The translations under genes and the position numbers were made by a program. From contig JASFXZ010000004.1 in NCBI GenBank assembly GCA_032209605.1, positions 806,001 to 870,000 on the forward strand: DNA of 64,000 bases, in the 5' to 3' direction. The notes below the pieces were generated by a model. That model made no database searches. It was not told where the DNA came from and was given only the letters and a program-made list of their open reading frames with translations. The first letter of the stretch is position 1; each line of letters begins with the position of its first letter. Shown here piece by piece: positions 10,557-21,144 of the stretch. The stretch is from Mactromeris polynyma. Taxonomy: Eukaryota; Mollusca; Bivalvia; Venerida; Mactridae.

Positions 10557-11501
10557 CTACTGTAAATTGTATATAACCACTTCTAATAAAAACAACACCT
10601 CTATAAATAAAATCCATGGCTGACTATGGTTGGTTTCTAATTCCTTTACATCATTATAATGAATGATATGTTTTCTTGAATCCATATTCCCATAAATGAT
10701 ATATTTAATCCTTGTATTTACTTGTATGATTTCCTCCCTTTTCCTTAACCCTTCCAAATTATATGCGCTTATTTTATGAGAAAAAGGATTATCTTCACAA
10801 ATTGAACATTGACTACCTTCTTTGACACTATTTTCAAAACACTTTTCATGTACAATGGAACTGCAGCAATACGTAATTTTGAAATACTTTCCCAAATTAT
10901 AATAAGTGAATTGTTTTGATTGTTGACATATAGCACATTTTTGCTTTACCAAATTGTCCCGAAATGTTATATACTTTTTATACCCCTTAATTATTCTTTC
11001 AAATTGTTGAGTGTTAATCTGAATAAAATATTCAATTGGCTCCTTTCTCAGATTATTTGGTAATTTGACATGTTGTTGAAATAATTGAGACAAACTTTCG
11101 AAATAGTCAGTCCCTTCGTAATGAATATGGAAACCTTTAAGTATGGCCAATTTTTGACCATCGTTATTGGTATTTGCCATGAACCATTTAAATTGGTCTT
11201 CCAAAATTATGATTTGAAAATAAACCACAACATCAATTAAGAAATCTATTGGAAATTTTTCTAACATACTCTGTAAAAGTCCGTCTTCCAAATCTATGAA
11301 TATATCGTCAAAGTCGTTGAATGTTTGAAAGAAAGTTTTAATAAGGAAAAGAGCCTTCTTGTTTGAATATTTGTTCAAGTGTACAAACGAGGTAATCAAG
11401 TCTTTGTCTACCGTTAAATAAGATATATTTGTAAATGCAAATAATGCCTTAAAATACCCACCATACTCAGCCAATCGCCTAGCACATACCGTAATCTTCA
11501 T
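10557..11501 (-). CDS. Accessory ORF of the Gypsy element, RING-like zinc cluster
   Basis: A 314-residue frame with a real ATG, lying between env and the 3' LTR where Ty3/Gypsy elements normally have nothing. Residues 189-235 hold Cys189, Cys192, Cys212/213, His218, Cys221, Cys232 and Cys235. The spacing resembles a RING or treble-clef zinc site, but one ligand of a canonical C3HC4 RING is missing. The N-terminal 110 residues (CARRLAEYGGYFKALF, then FLIDVVVYFQIIILEDQFKWFM) are reminiscent of a BTB fold, where such segments mediate dimerisation and cullin binding; this is a weak resemblance by eye. The tail is hydrophobic (WILFIEVLFLLEVVIY). Function unknown; a ubiquitin-ligase-like role is inference only. 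It has no frame break, unlike pol and env. Confidence 0.6.
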   Translation of the reverse strand: MKITVCARRLAEYGGYFKALFAFTNISYLTVDKDLITSFVHLNKYSNKKALFLIKTFFQTFNDFDDIFIDLEDGLLQSMLEKFPIDFLIDVVVYFQIIILEDQFKWFMANTNNDGQKLAILKGFHIHYEGTDYFESLSQLFQQHVKLPNNLRKEPIEYFIQINTQQFERIIKGYKKYITFRDNLVKQKCAICQQSKQFTYYNLGKYFKITYCCSSIVHEKCFENSVKEGSQCSICEDNPFSHKISAYNLEGLRKREEIIQVNTRIKYIIYGNMDSRKHIIHYNDVKELETNHSQPWILFIEVLFLLEVVIYNLQ

Positions 11502-12152
11502 ACCTTTTGGTTGATTAGATATTCAAATTATAAACCGCACTCTTTCGATACTACGATTGTGTTTTCTTAATTATACTAATCTTTTAATAATATTTACAGC
11601 TAGGATGCCTCTAAAATATAGGGCATCCATATTACATATTAATAATATACAAAGTTCAAATTCACTATTCTACGTAACATAGGTATAATATAACACAATA
11701 TAATTGTGTGGCATACCATTAACATCAATAAATGTCATGTAATATATCAATCAATTTTACATTATATTTAATCTAATTTGTACATAATAAACACACATGC
11801 TTTCCTAATATATAATATTGAAAATACACAATTTTTATTTTTTATTTTTTTTAACTTCAACAACTAATAGCTAACAATATAAATGTGAGTTCTGACGTAT
11901 AGCCAGCATAACTCCAAAACTATCATAAATTATATTATGACATATCATAATATTTCAAAAACAACACAATCATTAATACAGCAACATTTGACATATTGAA
12001 AATTCCATGTAAGAATAAAACATTTCTTACTATACATAATGAAAAATACAAATACAATATTCACTTTCACCCATCGGCTTAACTGCCGAAAAAATAATCA
12101 TTTTATAATTCACCCCCCTATTCTTTTCTGTACCAACACACGCTTTATACCC
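11502..12152 (-). other. Non-coding gap between env and the extra ORF
   Basis: 651 bp of very AT-rich sequence inside the element. No frame of interest. It may hold leader sequence or a splice acceptor for the downstream ORF, but no site stands out. Confidence 0.4.
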
Positions 12153-13616
12153 TTAAATGATATTACTGTTTCCCTCATCTGATTTGTTAACCCTGCTAGT
12201 GGTTAATGCTTCCATTAAGTGTGACATGTTAATGCCATTATGGATAACCTCAAACCGCACTATACAAGTGGTTTTCAGTATTCTTTTGAGTTTTAGACAA
12301 GTGCTTATACTTAATCTAATGGAATTTGGCACAGGCAATTTGACCCCTGTCATTTTGTTTATGATTGATATTTGTGTAGTTTCTAACATTAATTTTGGCC
12401 ATACTGTTCCGATTATACCGTCGACTGCATTAGCTGAATTAGCCCCTATATTCCATTCCCATGGACATGACGGTATTGACATTACCTGTATATCCATACA
12501 TTGTATCCCATTTGATACATGCAGATTGACATATGTACTCCTGTTGTGTTTGTTACAATACAGTTTTATCAGTATTAACAATCCTAATCCCAAATGTATA
12601 ATTGCAATTCCTAATATGAAATGCTCATATTCCATGTTAGATTTTAATGTTTGAAAGAATGACTCATACGGATTCTCAGTTGTTGTAGTCATATAGCTTA
12701 ATTCTAATCCTTGTACTGGTCTAACCAAGGAAATAGCCAAAAGGATCATATTTAACTTACGATACATCCAAATCATACACAATGCATTCAAGACTGTTAA
12801 TACTATACCTCCTATTGACAATATATCATAAACATTGGATTCTGACGTTCCAAAATTTTCATCCCATAATGACTCCGCTATATTTGGATATGCGTATTGA
12901 TTTGTCTTAGCCTGTGTCGCTAAATGCTGCAACGAGATTTCCACACGTTTGGTCTTTTCCTGTATTTCTTTATACTTATCTTTAAATATTTTATATTGAG
13001 GTAACTTAATCTCACTTGGTTTCGTTTGACTACCATTTTCAACCAATTGATTCAATATCGAATCGTTGAAAAAATATCTCAAATACTGCATATTAATAGG
13101 GTGTACAACCTCTATCGACTTATTTAAGTCTAGTTTATCCCTTGAAAAATGCATGTCCGTAAAATGTGTCCTTGTTACCATTCTACAACCCCTAGGCAAT
13201 GTAAGGACGCAAAACTTACAATCTGGTATTGTATTATTAGTTTGTCCCATACATTCCAAGTTAATGTCTTTCTGTTGAATGGCCAGTATTTGTCCATTAC
13301 TTAACCTTTTCAAATCTGGTTTCAGTACATTACGTATCATTTTGTGGTTACATAACTCATTTACCTTTGTAACATTTTCATATCTGAACAATTCCATTAT
13401 ACAACTATCTTTATCTTCTTTGTTAAATACCACCTCTCTATAACATAACATGAAACCTGCGTATTGCACGCATTCCTTTAAGAAATGATTATTTACCATG
13501 GTAAACGATTGGTCTTCTTCGTTTATTATAACATACTTATGATTTTCTATTAGCGCGCTAGCATCTGAATTATTAAAATCATTGTTCAAAGGAATGGGAA
13601 ACATATCAAATATCAA
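12153..13616 (-). pseudogene. env: env, C-terminal part (ectodomain end and membrane segments)
   Basis: A 487-residue frame without its own ATG, continuing the env gene after a frame break. It is rich in cysteines in the first 150 residues and has hydrophobic segments at about 264-284 and 332-352, with a shorter one near 290-300, followed by a basic cytoplasmic-type stretch. In the baculovirus F / errantivirus Env family, the C-terminal part carries the ectodomain remainder and a membrane anchor. The upstream frame (13606-14547) overlaps it by 11 bases. A 7-base direct repeat sits at the join and accounts for the shift. As it stands the two halves are not made as one protein. Confidence 0.7.
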
Positions 13617-14547
13617 ACTTTACGTATTTCCCTTGTCGTACAATAGGCATATGTATGCTGATATAGATTGTGTCATATTGGCGCCCATAAATAAATCTTG
13701 CATTTTGGTAATAAAATGCTGCATCCCTTGAAATCAACTGATACGATTCGAAATCTCTAGATAATATATGTGTGATATTATCCAAAGCCGCCTGTAACCG
13801 CATCGCCGGTATAATAAATGAGGACAATTTCCCCGCATTTAACATCTGAATTCCCCGTAGCATATTACTGAACTGAGTTCTCATTCGTGCAAATTTCTCT
13901 GTATATCTCAAAATTACTTGCTCTGCTACTTCATGTTTATTGTCTTTGGTTCCTATCATTCTTAATATGGTATCTACCATTTCTTTCTCACTAGCAACGA
14001 AAGTCTCAAAATTGTGTAATTCATCATTTACATGATGTATAAAACTTGACAGACCCTCTTCCGATTGACTAAATACATGTGTTACATTGTTAACAACCTT
14101 CGTTAGCCTATTTATATGGCTGCGTAATACATCAAGTTGCGATGTAGTCGCTACCCCAAATAATGTAGACCCTAAATCCCCAATAAATCCCAAAAGTGGA
14201 CCGTTTCTTTTATTCTGACCATCAAACTGTAATTGTGGTACTATTCCCTCCAATGTGTCAAATATTATCTTGGTTTCGCTTTCCAAATGCGTCATAAGCG
14301 CATTGATCTCAATGGATATCGGACATCCAACCTGTGAATAAAAATTCCCTTTACACAAAGTTATTGTCCTAGCAAAGTTAAGTTTCTTAGGTAATTGAAA
14401 TTTTACAGTGTGTATCCACTCATTATTAACCAAATATACATCTTTGGAGTCAGAGAACTGTATGCCTTGATTAATTCTCAATATATCTTTCGATTCTGTA
14501 GCATAAATCAGTCCCAGGAACACCAGAAGGATAATGCTCTTTGCCAT
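13606..14547 (-). pseudogene. env: env, N-terminal part with fusion-peptide-like region
   Basis: A 313-residue frame with an ATG at 14547, a signal peptide (residues 1-18, with ILLVFLGLIYA) and a GFIGDLGSTLFG segment at about 120-131 followed by a helical stretch with SHINRL. This arrangement is that of the baculovirus F protein / DUF3609 family used as Env by gypsy-like elements: a fusion peptide after a cleavage region, then a heptad-rich helix. A basic pair (KR) lies just before it but no full furin site is evident. The frame ends at 13606 in a TGA caused by a local 7-base duplication, separating it from the membrane anchor. Family membership is by eye. Confidence 0.75.
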
Positions 14548-14600
14548 CCTACCTAAAAATAAAATAAAACTATGATAGAATTATTTTATTTAATTCCTGA

Positions 14601-15293
14601 TTATCTCTTTCTTAATGATTTATTGATATAAAATTGTCTGATTAATGCGTCACTAACATCTTTTTCTTGAATCCAAGAATGTTTATAGCGTTTATTGGAC
14701 CATTTTATCAGATACATCTTGGTATTATCTTCAGTTTTTGTTTTTAAAATCTTCTGCGCATTATACCAAGTCTTTTTCCTTTGGTTTGATATATTTTCTT
14801 GATTACCTCCGTTTTTATGGTTATTTCTTGTGACCGGGTTGCCGTGCGAACTAAGTTCACCATTGTTATTGTTTACATTCTGATCATTATCTTTCTTGCG
14901 ACTGTCTGTTAATGGGTCGTTAAAGGTCAATGGGTCGTTAACGTTTAATGGGTCATTAACGGTTCCCCCAGAAATTTGTTCCTCCCTATAATCTTTAGGA
15001 TCATAATATCTCCTCATTCTATTGATATTAACAGGTGCTTTTATTTCTTTATTTGTTTGTATATCTCTTAGAACATAGGTATTTTTAGGAAGAACTTTTG
15101 TTACATAATACTGATTGTTTGAAAATTTGCGATATAATTTTCTGTAAGCATTCGCAGGAATTTTGTCTTGTTTTAACAAAACAATATCTCCCAGTTTAAA
15201 GTGTCTATCATCAGCTTTCTTATCATATTGCTTTTTCATCCGCATCTTATTTTTCTCTAAAATTTCTTTTATTATTTCCCACATAATACGCAA
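14601..15293 (-). pseudogene. pol: pol, integrase C-terminus with GPY-like and chromodomain-like parts
   Basis: A 230-residue frame that continues integrase after a frame break at about 15330. Residues 34-97 (FKLGDIVLL to NINRMRRYY) resemble the GPY/F module after the integrase core. A linker holds three NDPL words at 113-128, encoded by near-identical 18-bp units. Residues 177-221 (WYNAQKIL, YLIKWSNKRYKHSW) match the shape of a chromodomain, which in chromoviruses guides integration to modified histones. Chromodomains are unusual in env-bearing Gypsy elements. Confidence 0.65.
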
Positions 15294-15321
15294 TCTATCT
15301 GATAATTCCTTAACATAATAT

Positions 15322-15684
15322 TCAGGTTTTGTTTTTTGTTTGCGGTTCAGCAGGTAAATGTTCTACTGGCTGAGTTGCATGTCTTCCAAAAAGTATATAG
15401 TACGGAGCGTACTGAGTCGAATCAGGACATACTGTCGAATTGTATGCTAATTGCACAGAGGATACTTTGGTTGGCCAATCACTTTCATTTTTCAACATAG
15501 TGCGTAAAACGGTAAAAAGTGTACTGTGGATTCTTTCCACCATACCATTAGACATGGGATGATACGAAGACGTTCTACAACGTCTAATATTAAATACCTG
15601 ATATAATTTATCCATTACCCCTCTAAGAAAGGTCATGCCGCGGTCTGACACGAATGTTTTTGGTGGTCCAAAAACACATATCAC
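15322..15684 (-). pseudogene. pol: pol, integrase catalytic core (second Asp and Glu)
   Basis: A 120-residue frame with FVSDRG (second catalytic Asp of DDE) and NGMVERIH (Glu), and spacing as expected for a retroviral-type integrase core. It overlaps the end of the RT frame by four bases in another frame, so a one-base indel near 15675 separates it from the first Asp. It ends at 15322 in an A-rich run, another likely indel. Confidence 0.8.
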
Positions 15685-18191
15685 CGAGTGGACTTTTCCG
15701 CTACTTCCACACTATTTTGAGAGTTTAACGGAAAGAACAGTACGTATTTCGAAAATGCACAAATAACACTTAATACATATTTGTACCCCATACTTTCCTT
15801 TCCTACCGTTACAATATCTATATGTAATACCTCAAATGGCTTACACGGTACCTCCATTGATTGTAACGGGACAGGTTTATAACTGTAATCTCTTTTGTTT
15901 ATTTGACAAGTTGGACACGAAATAACGTAATCCTTAATTTCCTGGTACATTTTAGGAAAATAATAGAATTCCCTTAAAGTCCAGAACAACTTGTCTGTCG
16001 AAAAATGTCCTAAGTTCGTATGGAACGAATTTATAATATCATTTCTTAGAACTTTTGGAAGAGCTATTTGTTTTAAACGTCTTTGTTCTTTTTCAACCTT
16101 CTTACCACGGGATTCATAAAAATGGTATAAAATGCCATCTATTATTTCATATTGCATACTTGTATATGGAATACTTTTCTTTTTGTTTGATTCTGTAGGC
16201 AAAATACCACTTTCTAAATATGCAACTATGTCTTTAAAATCATTGCATTGTTTTTGTAATTCTCCGATATTTGAAGGTATTTCATCTATCTCATTATTGT
16301 TTGTATTTACTGGAATAGTTGTACTTGTCAGTTGCTTATTATCCACAATAGGAGTGTTTATTATTGTATCATTATCTTTTTCCGTACCCCCCTTAGTTTG
16401 TCTAGTTTGCGCTCTTGTCACAACATTGACATTTTCATTCCCGGTGTAAAGATATTGACAATCTCCTAATATATCATCAACTGTTTCCCGTTTCAAATCT
16501 GACTTATCATGTTTAATCCTACTTAAATAGTCACTTGGATTTAAGCTGCCTTTTCTATACTCAAGTTTATAATCAAAACTTTCAAGCTCAATGGCCCATT
16601 TGTATAAACGATTATTGTTATGTTTGGCAGTATGTAAATATGTTAACGCTTTGTTATCAGTATATATTGTAACTGGTACGTTTATGACATAATTTCTACA
16701 TTGTTTCAAAGCGTATATTATTGCTAACAGTTCAAGCTCACAGCTGGAATACCGTGTCTCAGTCGGGCGTAAAGTGCGTCCCCCATATTCAATAACTGAC
16801 ATTAATTTCCCTGCTTCATTGGATTGACCAAGAATATAACCTACAGATATTGAACTAGCATCTGTGTATAACATAAAAGGTTTGTTGAATTGCGGTAACT
16901 TCAAAATTGGTTCAGAAATAAGAGCTTGTTTGAGTTGATCAAAACTTTTCTGATGTTCATTTGTCCATTTATATAACGTATCTTTTTTTAACAACGTGTT
17001 CAATGGAAATGTTATGCGAGAATAATCCTTAATAAATCTGCGCAAAAATGAAGTCATTCCTAGAAATCCTTTCAATGACCGCTGATTGTTAGGTCGTGGA
17101 AAGTTCTTAATGACTTCTAATTTCTTTGGATCAATTTGTAATGTATCCCGTTCAAAAACCATACCCAAGAATGATATTTTGTTTTGTGCAAATTCGCATT
17201 TTGGCAATTGTAACCTCAAGTTAGCACCTTTTAATATTTCAAATATTTCACTGAGATGATCAATATGTTCCTCTAATGAATTGGAGAATATCAATATATC
17301 ATCCATGTAATTTATTGCAGATTTGTATAAAATTGGCTTTAATAATTTGTTCAAATAAATAGACCAGTATGCCGGTGAATTTACATAGCCAAATGGAAGT
17401 CTATTATACTCGTAAGCTTCTCCTGTAGTTAAACAAAAAGCTGTATACGGCTTCGAGTCTTCTGACAACGGCAGTGTTAAAAATGCACTTTTAATGTCCA
17501 ATTTACTGAAAAATTTTGGACGTTTTTCTGCAATTAAATCTTTTATATCATCCAGTTTGGGTAATTGAAAATACATGCGTTTTGCAATTTTGTTTAAATG
17601 TCTATAATCTATTACCATCCTATATTCTTGTTTGTCTGATTCATTTATTTTCTTTTTCTTTACAAACAGGACAGGGCTACTGAAGACCGATGTAGAAGGT
17701 CTAATAACGCCTGTGTTTATTAATTTGTTTATTTCCTCTTCCTGAATTGTTCTGATATTTGGGCTAATAGGATACAGCCTTGATCGAATTGGTAATGCAT
17801 TTGGTATTAAATCTATAGTACATTCCAAATTTTCCACTCTGCCAATATCTTTGCTATTCTTACTAAACACATCTCTATAATGATTTAAAACATTTAACAA
17901 CTCTGTATTGGATTTAAATTCATTTGCAATATTGAATTTCAATGGTTGTTCTGAAGTTGATAATTCCGACAGTTTAACCGTATCAAATTCATAAATTGAA
18001 TTTCCGTTGACCTCTATATTTTCAATATTTGCAATAATTTCATTTTTTGGAATAAATATCATTTGTAAAGTTGTGAAATGGTACCAGAATAACATTTTTA
18101 CCTTTATTTCTACGGCATACCATATTGTAAACCATGTCACATTTAGATTCCAAAATAAAACTATTTGATAACCTTTTGCTATTAACAACAA
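15681..18191 (-). pseudogene. pol: pol: reverse transcriptase, RNase H, integrase N-terminus
   Basis: An 836-residue frame; roughly the first 45 residues are out-of-frame readthrough, and true pol sequence begins near 18060. RT blocks are clear: LPFGYVNSP, then the catalytic YMDD at 296-299. RNase H follows with LYTDAS (Asp444). The integrase zinc module has His724, His729, Cys759 and Cys762, and the first catalytic Asp is in HIDIV (Asp792). The order PR-RT-RH-IN is Ty3/Gypsy. The frame ends at 15681 through a one-base shift. It is the longest intact stretch of the element. Confidence 0.9.
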
Positions 18192-18714
18192 CAGGTATTT
18201 TTCTTATGGCGTTGGGCGGTAATTTAATAGCTTTGTTTGTACGTAACGAGCGGTTCCATTGCGGTGCTATTGAAGCAATTTCACATCTATTTATTTCCAG
18301 CGTCTTTGTTTTAAAATTTATGAAAACCTTGTATTTATGGAAAAAATCAATCCCTAAAATTACAGGTTTGAGTAAATTATCTATGACATAAAATTCATGA
18401 TTAAATACCCTATCTCCTATTGTTATAGGACAATTGATAACACCCCTAATATCATTAGGACTGCCATTTAATGCTGTTTTAAACCTCACTGAAGTAGGTT
18501 TAAGCGTACTGTTAGCTAATTTTGTAGTTTTCCAGAATTTATATTGTATACAAGAAATAGAACTTCCTGTATCTATAAGACCCGAAGTGCTTCTATTGCC
18601 TAATTGCATTGATACTAAGTTTTCATTAATCTTTGTTATGCAAGTAATAGATTTAGCTTTTTGTTTCTGTAATACTGGTCGTCTATTTTTTAAACGTGTG
18701 TTGGTACTCCCCCA
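18040..18714 (-). CDS. pol: pol: aspartic protease, in the gag frame behind a UGA
   Basis: Protease with the active-site motif LIDTGSS, and VILGIDF near the C-terminal half as in retroviral-type dimeric proteases. The open reading continues without stop from the codon right after the gag UGA (18715-18717). An internal ATG at 18609 is less likely to be the true start because 35 open codons precede it. The frame runs out at 18040, where pol moves to another frame (probably an indel near 18050). Confidence 0.75.
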   Translation of the reverse strand, partial: WGSTNTRLKNRRPVLQKQKAKSITCITKINENLVSMQLGNRSTSGLIDTGSSISCIQYKFWKTTKLANSTLKPTSVRFKTALNGSPNDIRGVINCPITIGDRVFNHEFYVIDNLLKPVILGIDFFHKYKVFINFKTKTLEINRCEIASIAPQWNRSLRTNKAIKLPPNAIRKIPVVVNSKRLSNSFILESKCDMVYNMVCRRNKGKNVILVPFHNFTNDIYSKK

Positions 18715-19950
18715 TCATTGTTTAACCTTATAACATTGTGACCGGAAGTGACCTGTAATTCCACAAAAATTACAACGCTTCCCATACGCTCTACAATTTC
18801 TCCCCATACCACAACGATCATAGCCACACTTCTGACATTCCTGTTGCCTAGCAAGTAATTGCGGATTAACCGTGTACTGCTTTACAACCTTTGGTTTACG
18901 GTAAGCAAATCTGTTATAACTAGGCAATCTTTGTTGCTGATAATGATTCATAAATGTATCAGGCCCAAAATTTCGGCGATCCGTCTGATAGCCATCTGCC
19001 CAATTATCATAATTTTTGGAATGTTGTTCCGCTTGTACATGGTTCACCTGATTAGTTATCATGTCTACTTTCATACTTCTCCATTCTCCCAATAAATCAT
19101 CGAACTTCGTCTCTAATGTGTTAACAGATAACAAATTGGTAGCTTCACATAATTTAACAAATTTGCTTAGTTCTGGCAAGGATTTGGGTTCTCTCAGTAA
19201 AACCTGTTTTCTGATCTCATCTCTTAAACCGTGTACAATCAGACTGATTAAAATTCTTTCATCTATCTGAAGGTCAGTAGCAATTTTTAATGCCCTTGAC
19301 ATGTAATTTTCACTTGTTTCATCTGGTTTCTGTTTAATGGCGATCAAATTATAGTCTAAATCTTTAGACTGGAATCTGTTCGCTAAAGCTTGTGAAACCT
19401 CCGAAAAATTTGATTTAACATTTTCCGACAAATTATCATAATAAATTGCCGCCGTATCTGTTAAGTAAAAATTTATGACATCACATTTTTGATCTTCTGT
19501 AATATTGTTTAAAGCACAAAATTTATTAAATTTTGTTAGAAAAGCTGAGAAACTTTCAAAATCCTTACCAGTAAATGGTGACAATTTTATCATACGAAAA
19601 TTAGAAAACATGTTACCCTGTTCCAATGCTGTACTTGATCTTCCGTCAATTTTCGGTTGAAAATAATGATTGTTACTGTCACTTGGATACACTTTGTTCT
19701 TGATTGGTTCCTCTTCTAATAACAAATTAGTATTAAAACTAGAGTTTTTATTGTCAATTAAATCTTCTTCTGTTCCCGATTGTTCTGGATCACTGTTTAT
19801 TATTGGATAAAGTCTTTGCCGTACTTGTCCCTGGTATGGTAATCGTTGTTCTCTGGATTGAAATTGGTCTTCGTCTATAGGATTCTGTTTACCTGGACTC
19901 CCATATGCCGCACTTCTATTGACTTTATCGTCGTACACCGGCGGGCTCAA
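18715..19950 (-). CDS. gag: gag polyprotein with CCHC zinc knuckle
   Basis: A 411-residue frame. The middle resembles Ty3/Gypsy capsid (PFTGKDFESFSAFLTKF; then NRFQSKD and ENYMSRALKIA). The C-terminus has a zinc knuckle CNFCGITGHFRSQC (C-x2-C-x4-H-x4-C), preceded by another cysteine cluster. The frame begins with TTG; no in-frame ATG lies between the LTR and residue ~113, so the N-terminus may be lost or initiation may be unusual. It ends in a single UGA that is followed in the same frame by the protease. Confidence 0.85.
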   Translation of the reverse strand: MSPPVYDDKVNRSAAYGSPGKQNPIDEDQFQSREQRLPYQGQVRQRLYPIINSDPEQSGTEEDLIDNKNSSFNTNLLLEEEPIKNKVYPSDSNNHYFQPKIDGRSSTALEQGNMFSNFRMIKLSPFTGKDFESFSAFLTKFNKFCALNNITEDQKCDVINFYLTDTAAIYYDNLSENVKSNFSEVSQALANRFQSKDLDYNLIAIKQKPDETSENYMSRALKIATDLQIDERILISLIVHGLRDEIRKQVLLREPKSLPELSKFVKLCEATNLLSVNTLETKFDDLLGEWRSMKVDMITNQVNHVQAEQHSKNYDNWADGYQTDRRNFGPDTFMNHYQQQRLPSYNRFAYRKPKVVKQYTVNPQLLARQQECQKCGYDRCGMGRNCRAYGKRCNFCGITGHFRSQCYKVKQ

Positions 19951-19963
19951 TGGATCTATCCCA
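19951..19963 (-). other. Possible primer-binding site
   Basis: TGGGATAGATCCA follows the LTR in element orientation and starts with TGG, as sites pairing with a tRNA CCA end do. No tRNA was assigned. If the 5' LTR has lost its last 56 bp, this match is chance. Confidence 0.3.
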
Positions 19964-20444
19964 CTTTTATTCTATTCTAACATAGTTTATGATAAATTCA
20001 CATAAGTCCAGTGATAATTTTATAGTTAACTTTTCTAGTAATTGTCTACAAATATATCAATAATTTCCCAGCTTAAAACAGTCTCAGATGTTAACCTGAC
20101 TGTAGCCTCTGAGCTCCCGAAACCAACTCTGATTATCCCCTCGTGCGCGGCTATTATCAGTATCTTTCTTACTGTATTTCGGGCAATATTGACCAATCCC
20201 GAAAGCCATAACCTTCATCGCCAACCACGTCACTCACTAATTAACTGACGTGGTGCGTAATTCTACCCTGTTTCTAACGGATAACCAAATATGTCAGAGA
20301 TCCTGACCCAGGGCAAAGTTCATGTATTTGTGTAGAATTATTCCTCAAGTGCACAAAGAGATTCTTATCATTCTTATCTACACGTGTATATATTCCCAGC
20401 AAATGTACTGACCAACTATGTGAAAGGTTAATAGACTGGCTACA
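19964..20444 (-). repeat. 5' LTR of the Gypsy-type element
   Basis: 481 bp matching 9869-10349 with about two substitutions. It begins TGTAGCC (element orientation), next to GTAAT at 20445. Compared with the 3' LTR it stops 56 bp early, right where gag leader sequence begins. Confidence 0.85.
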
Positions 20445-20449
20445 GTAAT

Positions 20450-21144
20450 ATGAATAAATTAAACATTTATTTAACTTGATACTAATTGAGACAACACTTT
20501 ATCGGTTAATTGTCAGTTTGATTTCCATATGCAACATAATTGTATTTGTGAGTTCCTAGGTTCTAAATGTAGTAAAATGAATGTTCAATTCCATGTTTAG
20601 TATTTATATCCGCATGTTCACCAGCCCTTGTTATCAATTTCCGCGTCACGTTAGTTTAAGTTAAAATGAAGCGGACTTAACTTTAAAAACACGTCATGCA
20701 CAGTATATGTTCATATAAAATATATTACAAACTTGAAATGTAGCAGACATCTAATGCTTGAAACAGAGTGACCATTTCTTATTCGATTTGTTCTTGAACG
20801 AACGCACGCAGAGAATAATTCAATAAAAGCCTATCTACACTGAACAAAAGAATATTTGTTCACATATTTTTGTTGCTTCAAAAAAATCATTGTGTATAGA
20901 GAGTAGACAGGTAATATAAACCTTGACCTGTGTTATCAGGATTCATGAATTTTAGCGATTATGTTTGCACTGTTAATCATCAACAACGTGAAACTCGATT
21001 TGCACGTGCATGAATTGTTCAACATGTCCCGTGTGGTATTCGGTCAATTTGTTTTACTTGTCTTACTGCTATTATTGTCAAGTAAACGTAAACGCTTCAA
21101 AATATGTAAAAAGGCAACATTTTTTACATTGTAGCATTTTTAGC
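20450..21144. other. Non-coding flank before a Tc1 relic
   Basis: No gene seen. It should contain the left end of the Tc1 relic, but I could not find a terminal inverted repeat pair. Confidence 0.35.

Larger units (their letters stand above)
9813..20444 (-). mobile_element. Ty3/Gypsy-type LTR retrotransposon with env and an extra ORF
   Basis: A 10.6-kb element on the minus strand. Two LTRs share 481 bp with about two differences, so insertion is recent. GTAAT stands at both outer edges (9808-9812 and 20445-20449), read as a 5-bp target duplication. Order from the 5' LTR: gag, UGA, protease, RT, RNase H, integrase, chromodomain-like tail, env (two frames), a RING-like ORF, polypurine tract, 3' LTR. 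Pol has frame breaks near 18050, 15675 and 15330, and env one near 13610, so this copy is not expected to work. Gene order and the F-like env recall errantivirus-type elements; the chromodomain recalls chromoviruses. Confidence 0.9.

Noticed and set aside
9947..20248. Two near-identical 68-residue frames (9947-10153, 20042-20248)
   Set aside because: They are inside the two LTRs of the Gypsy element.
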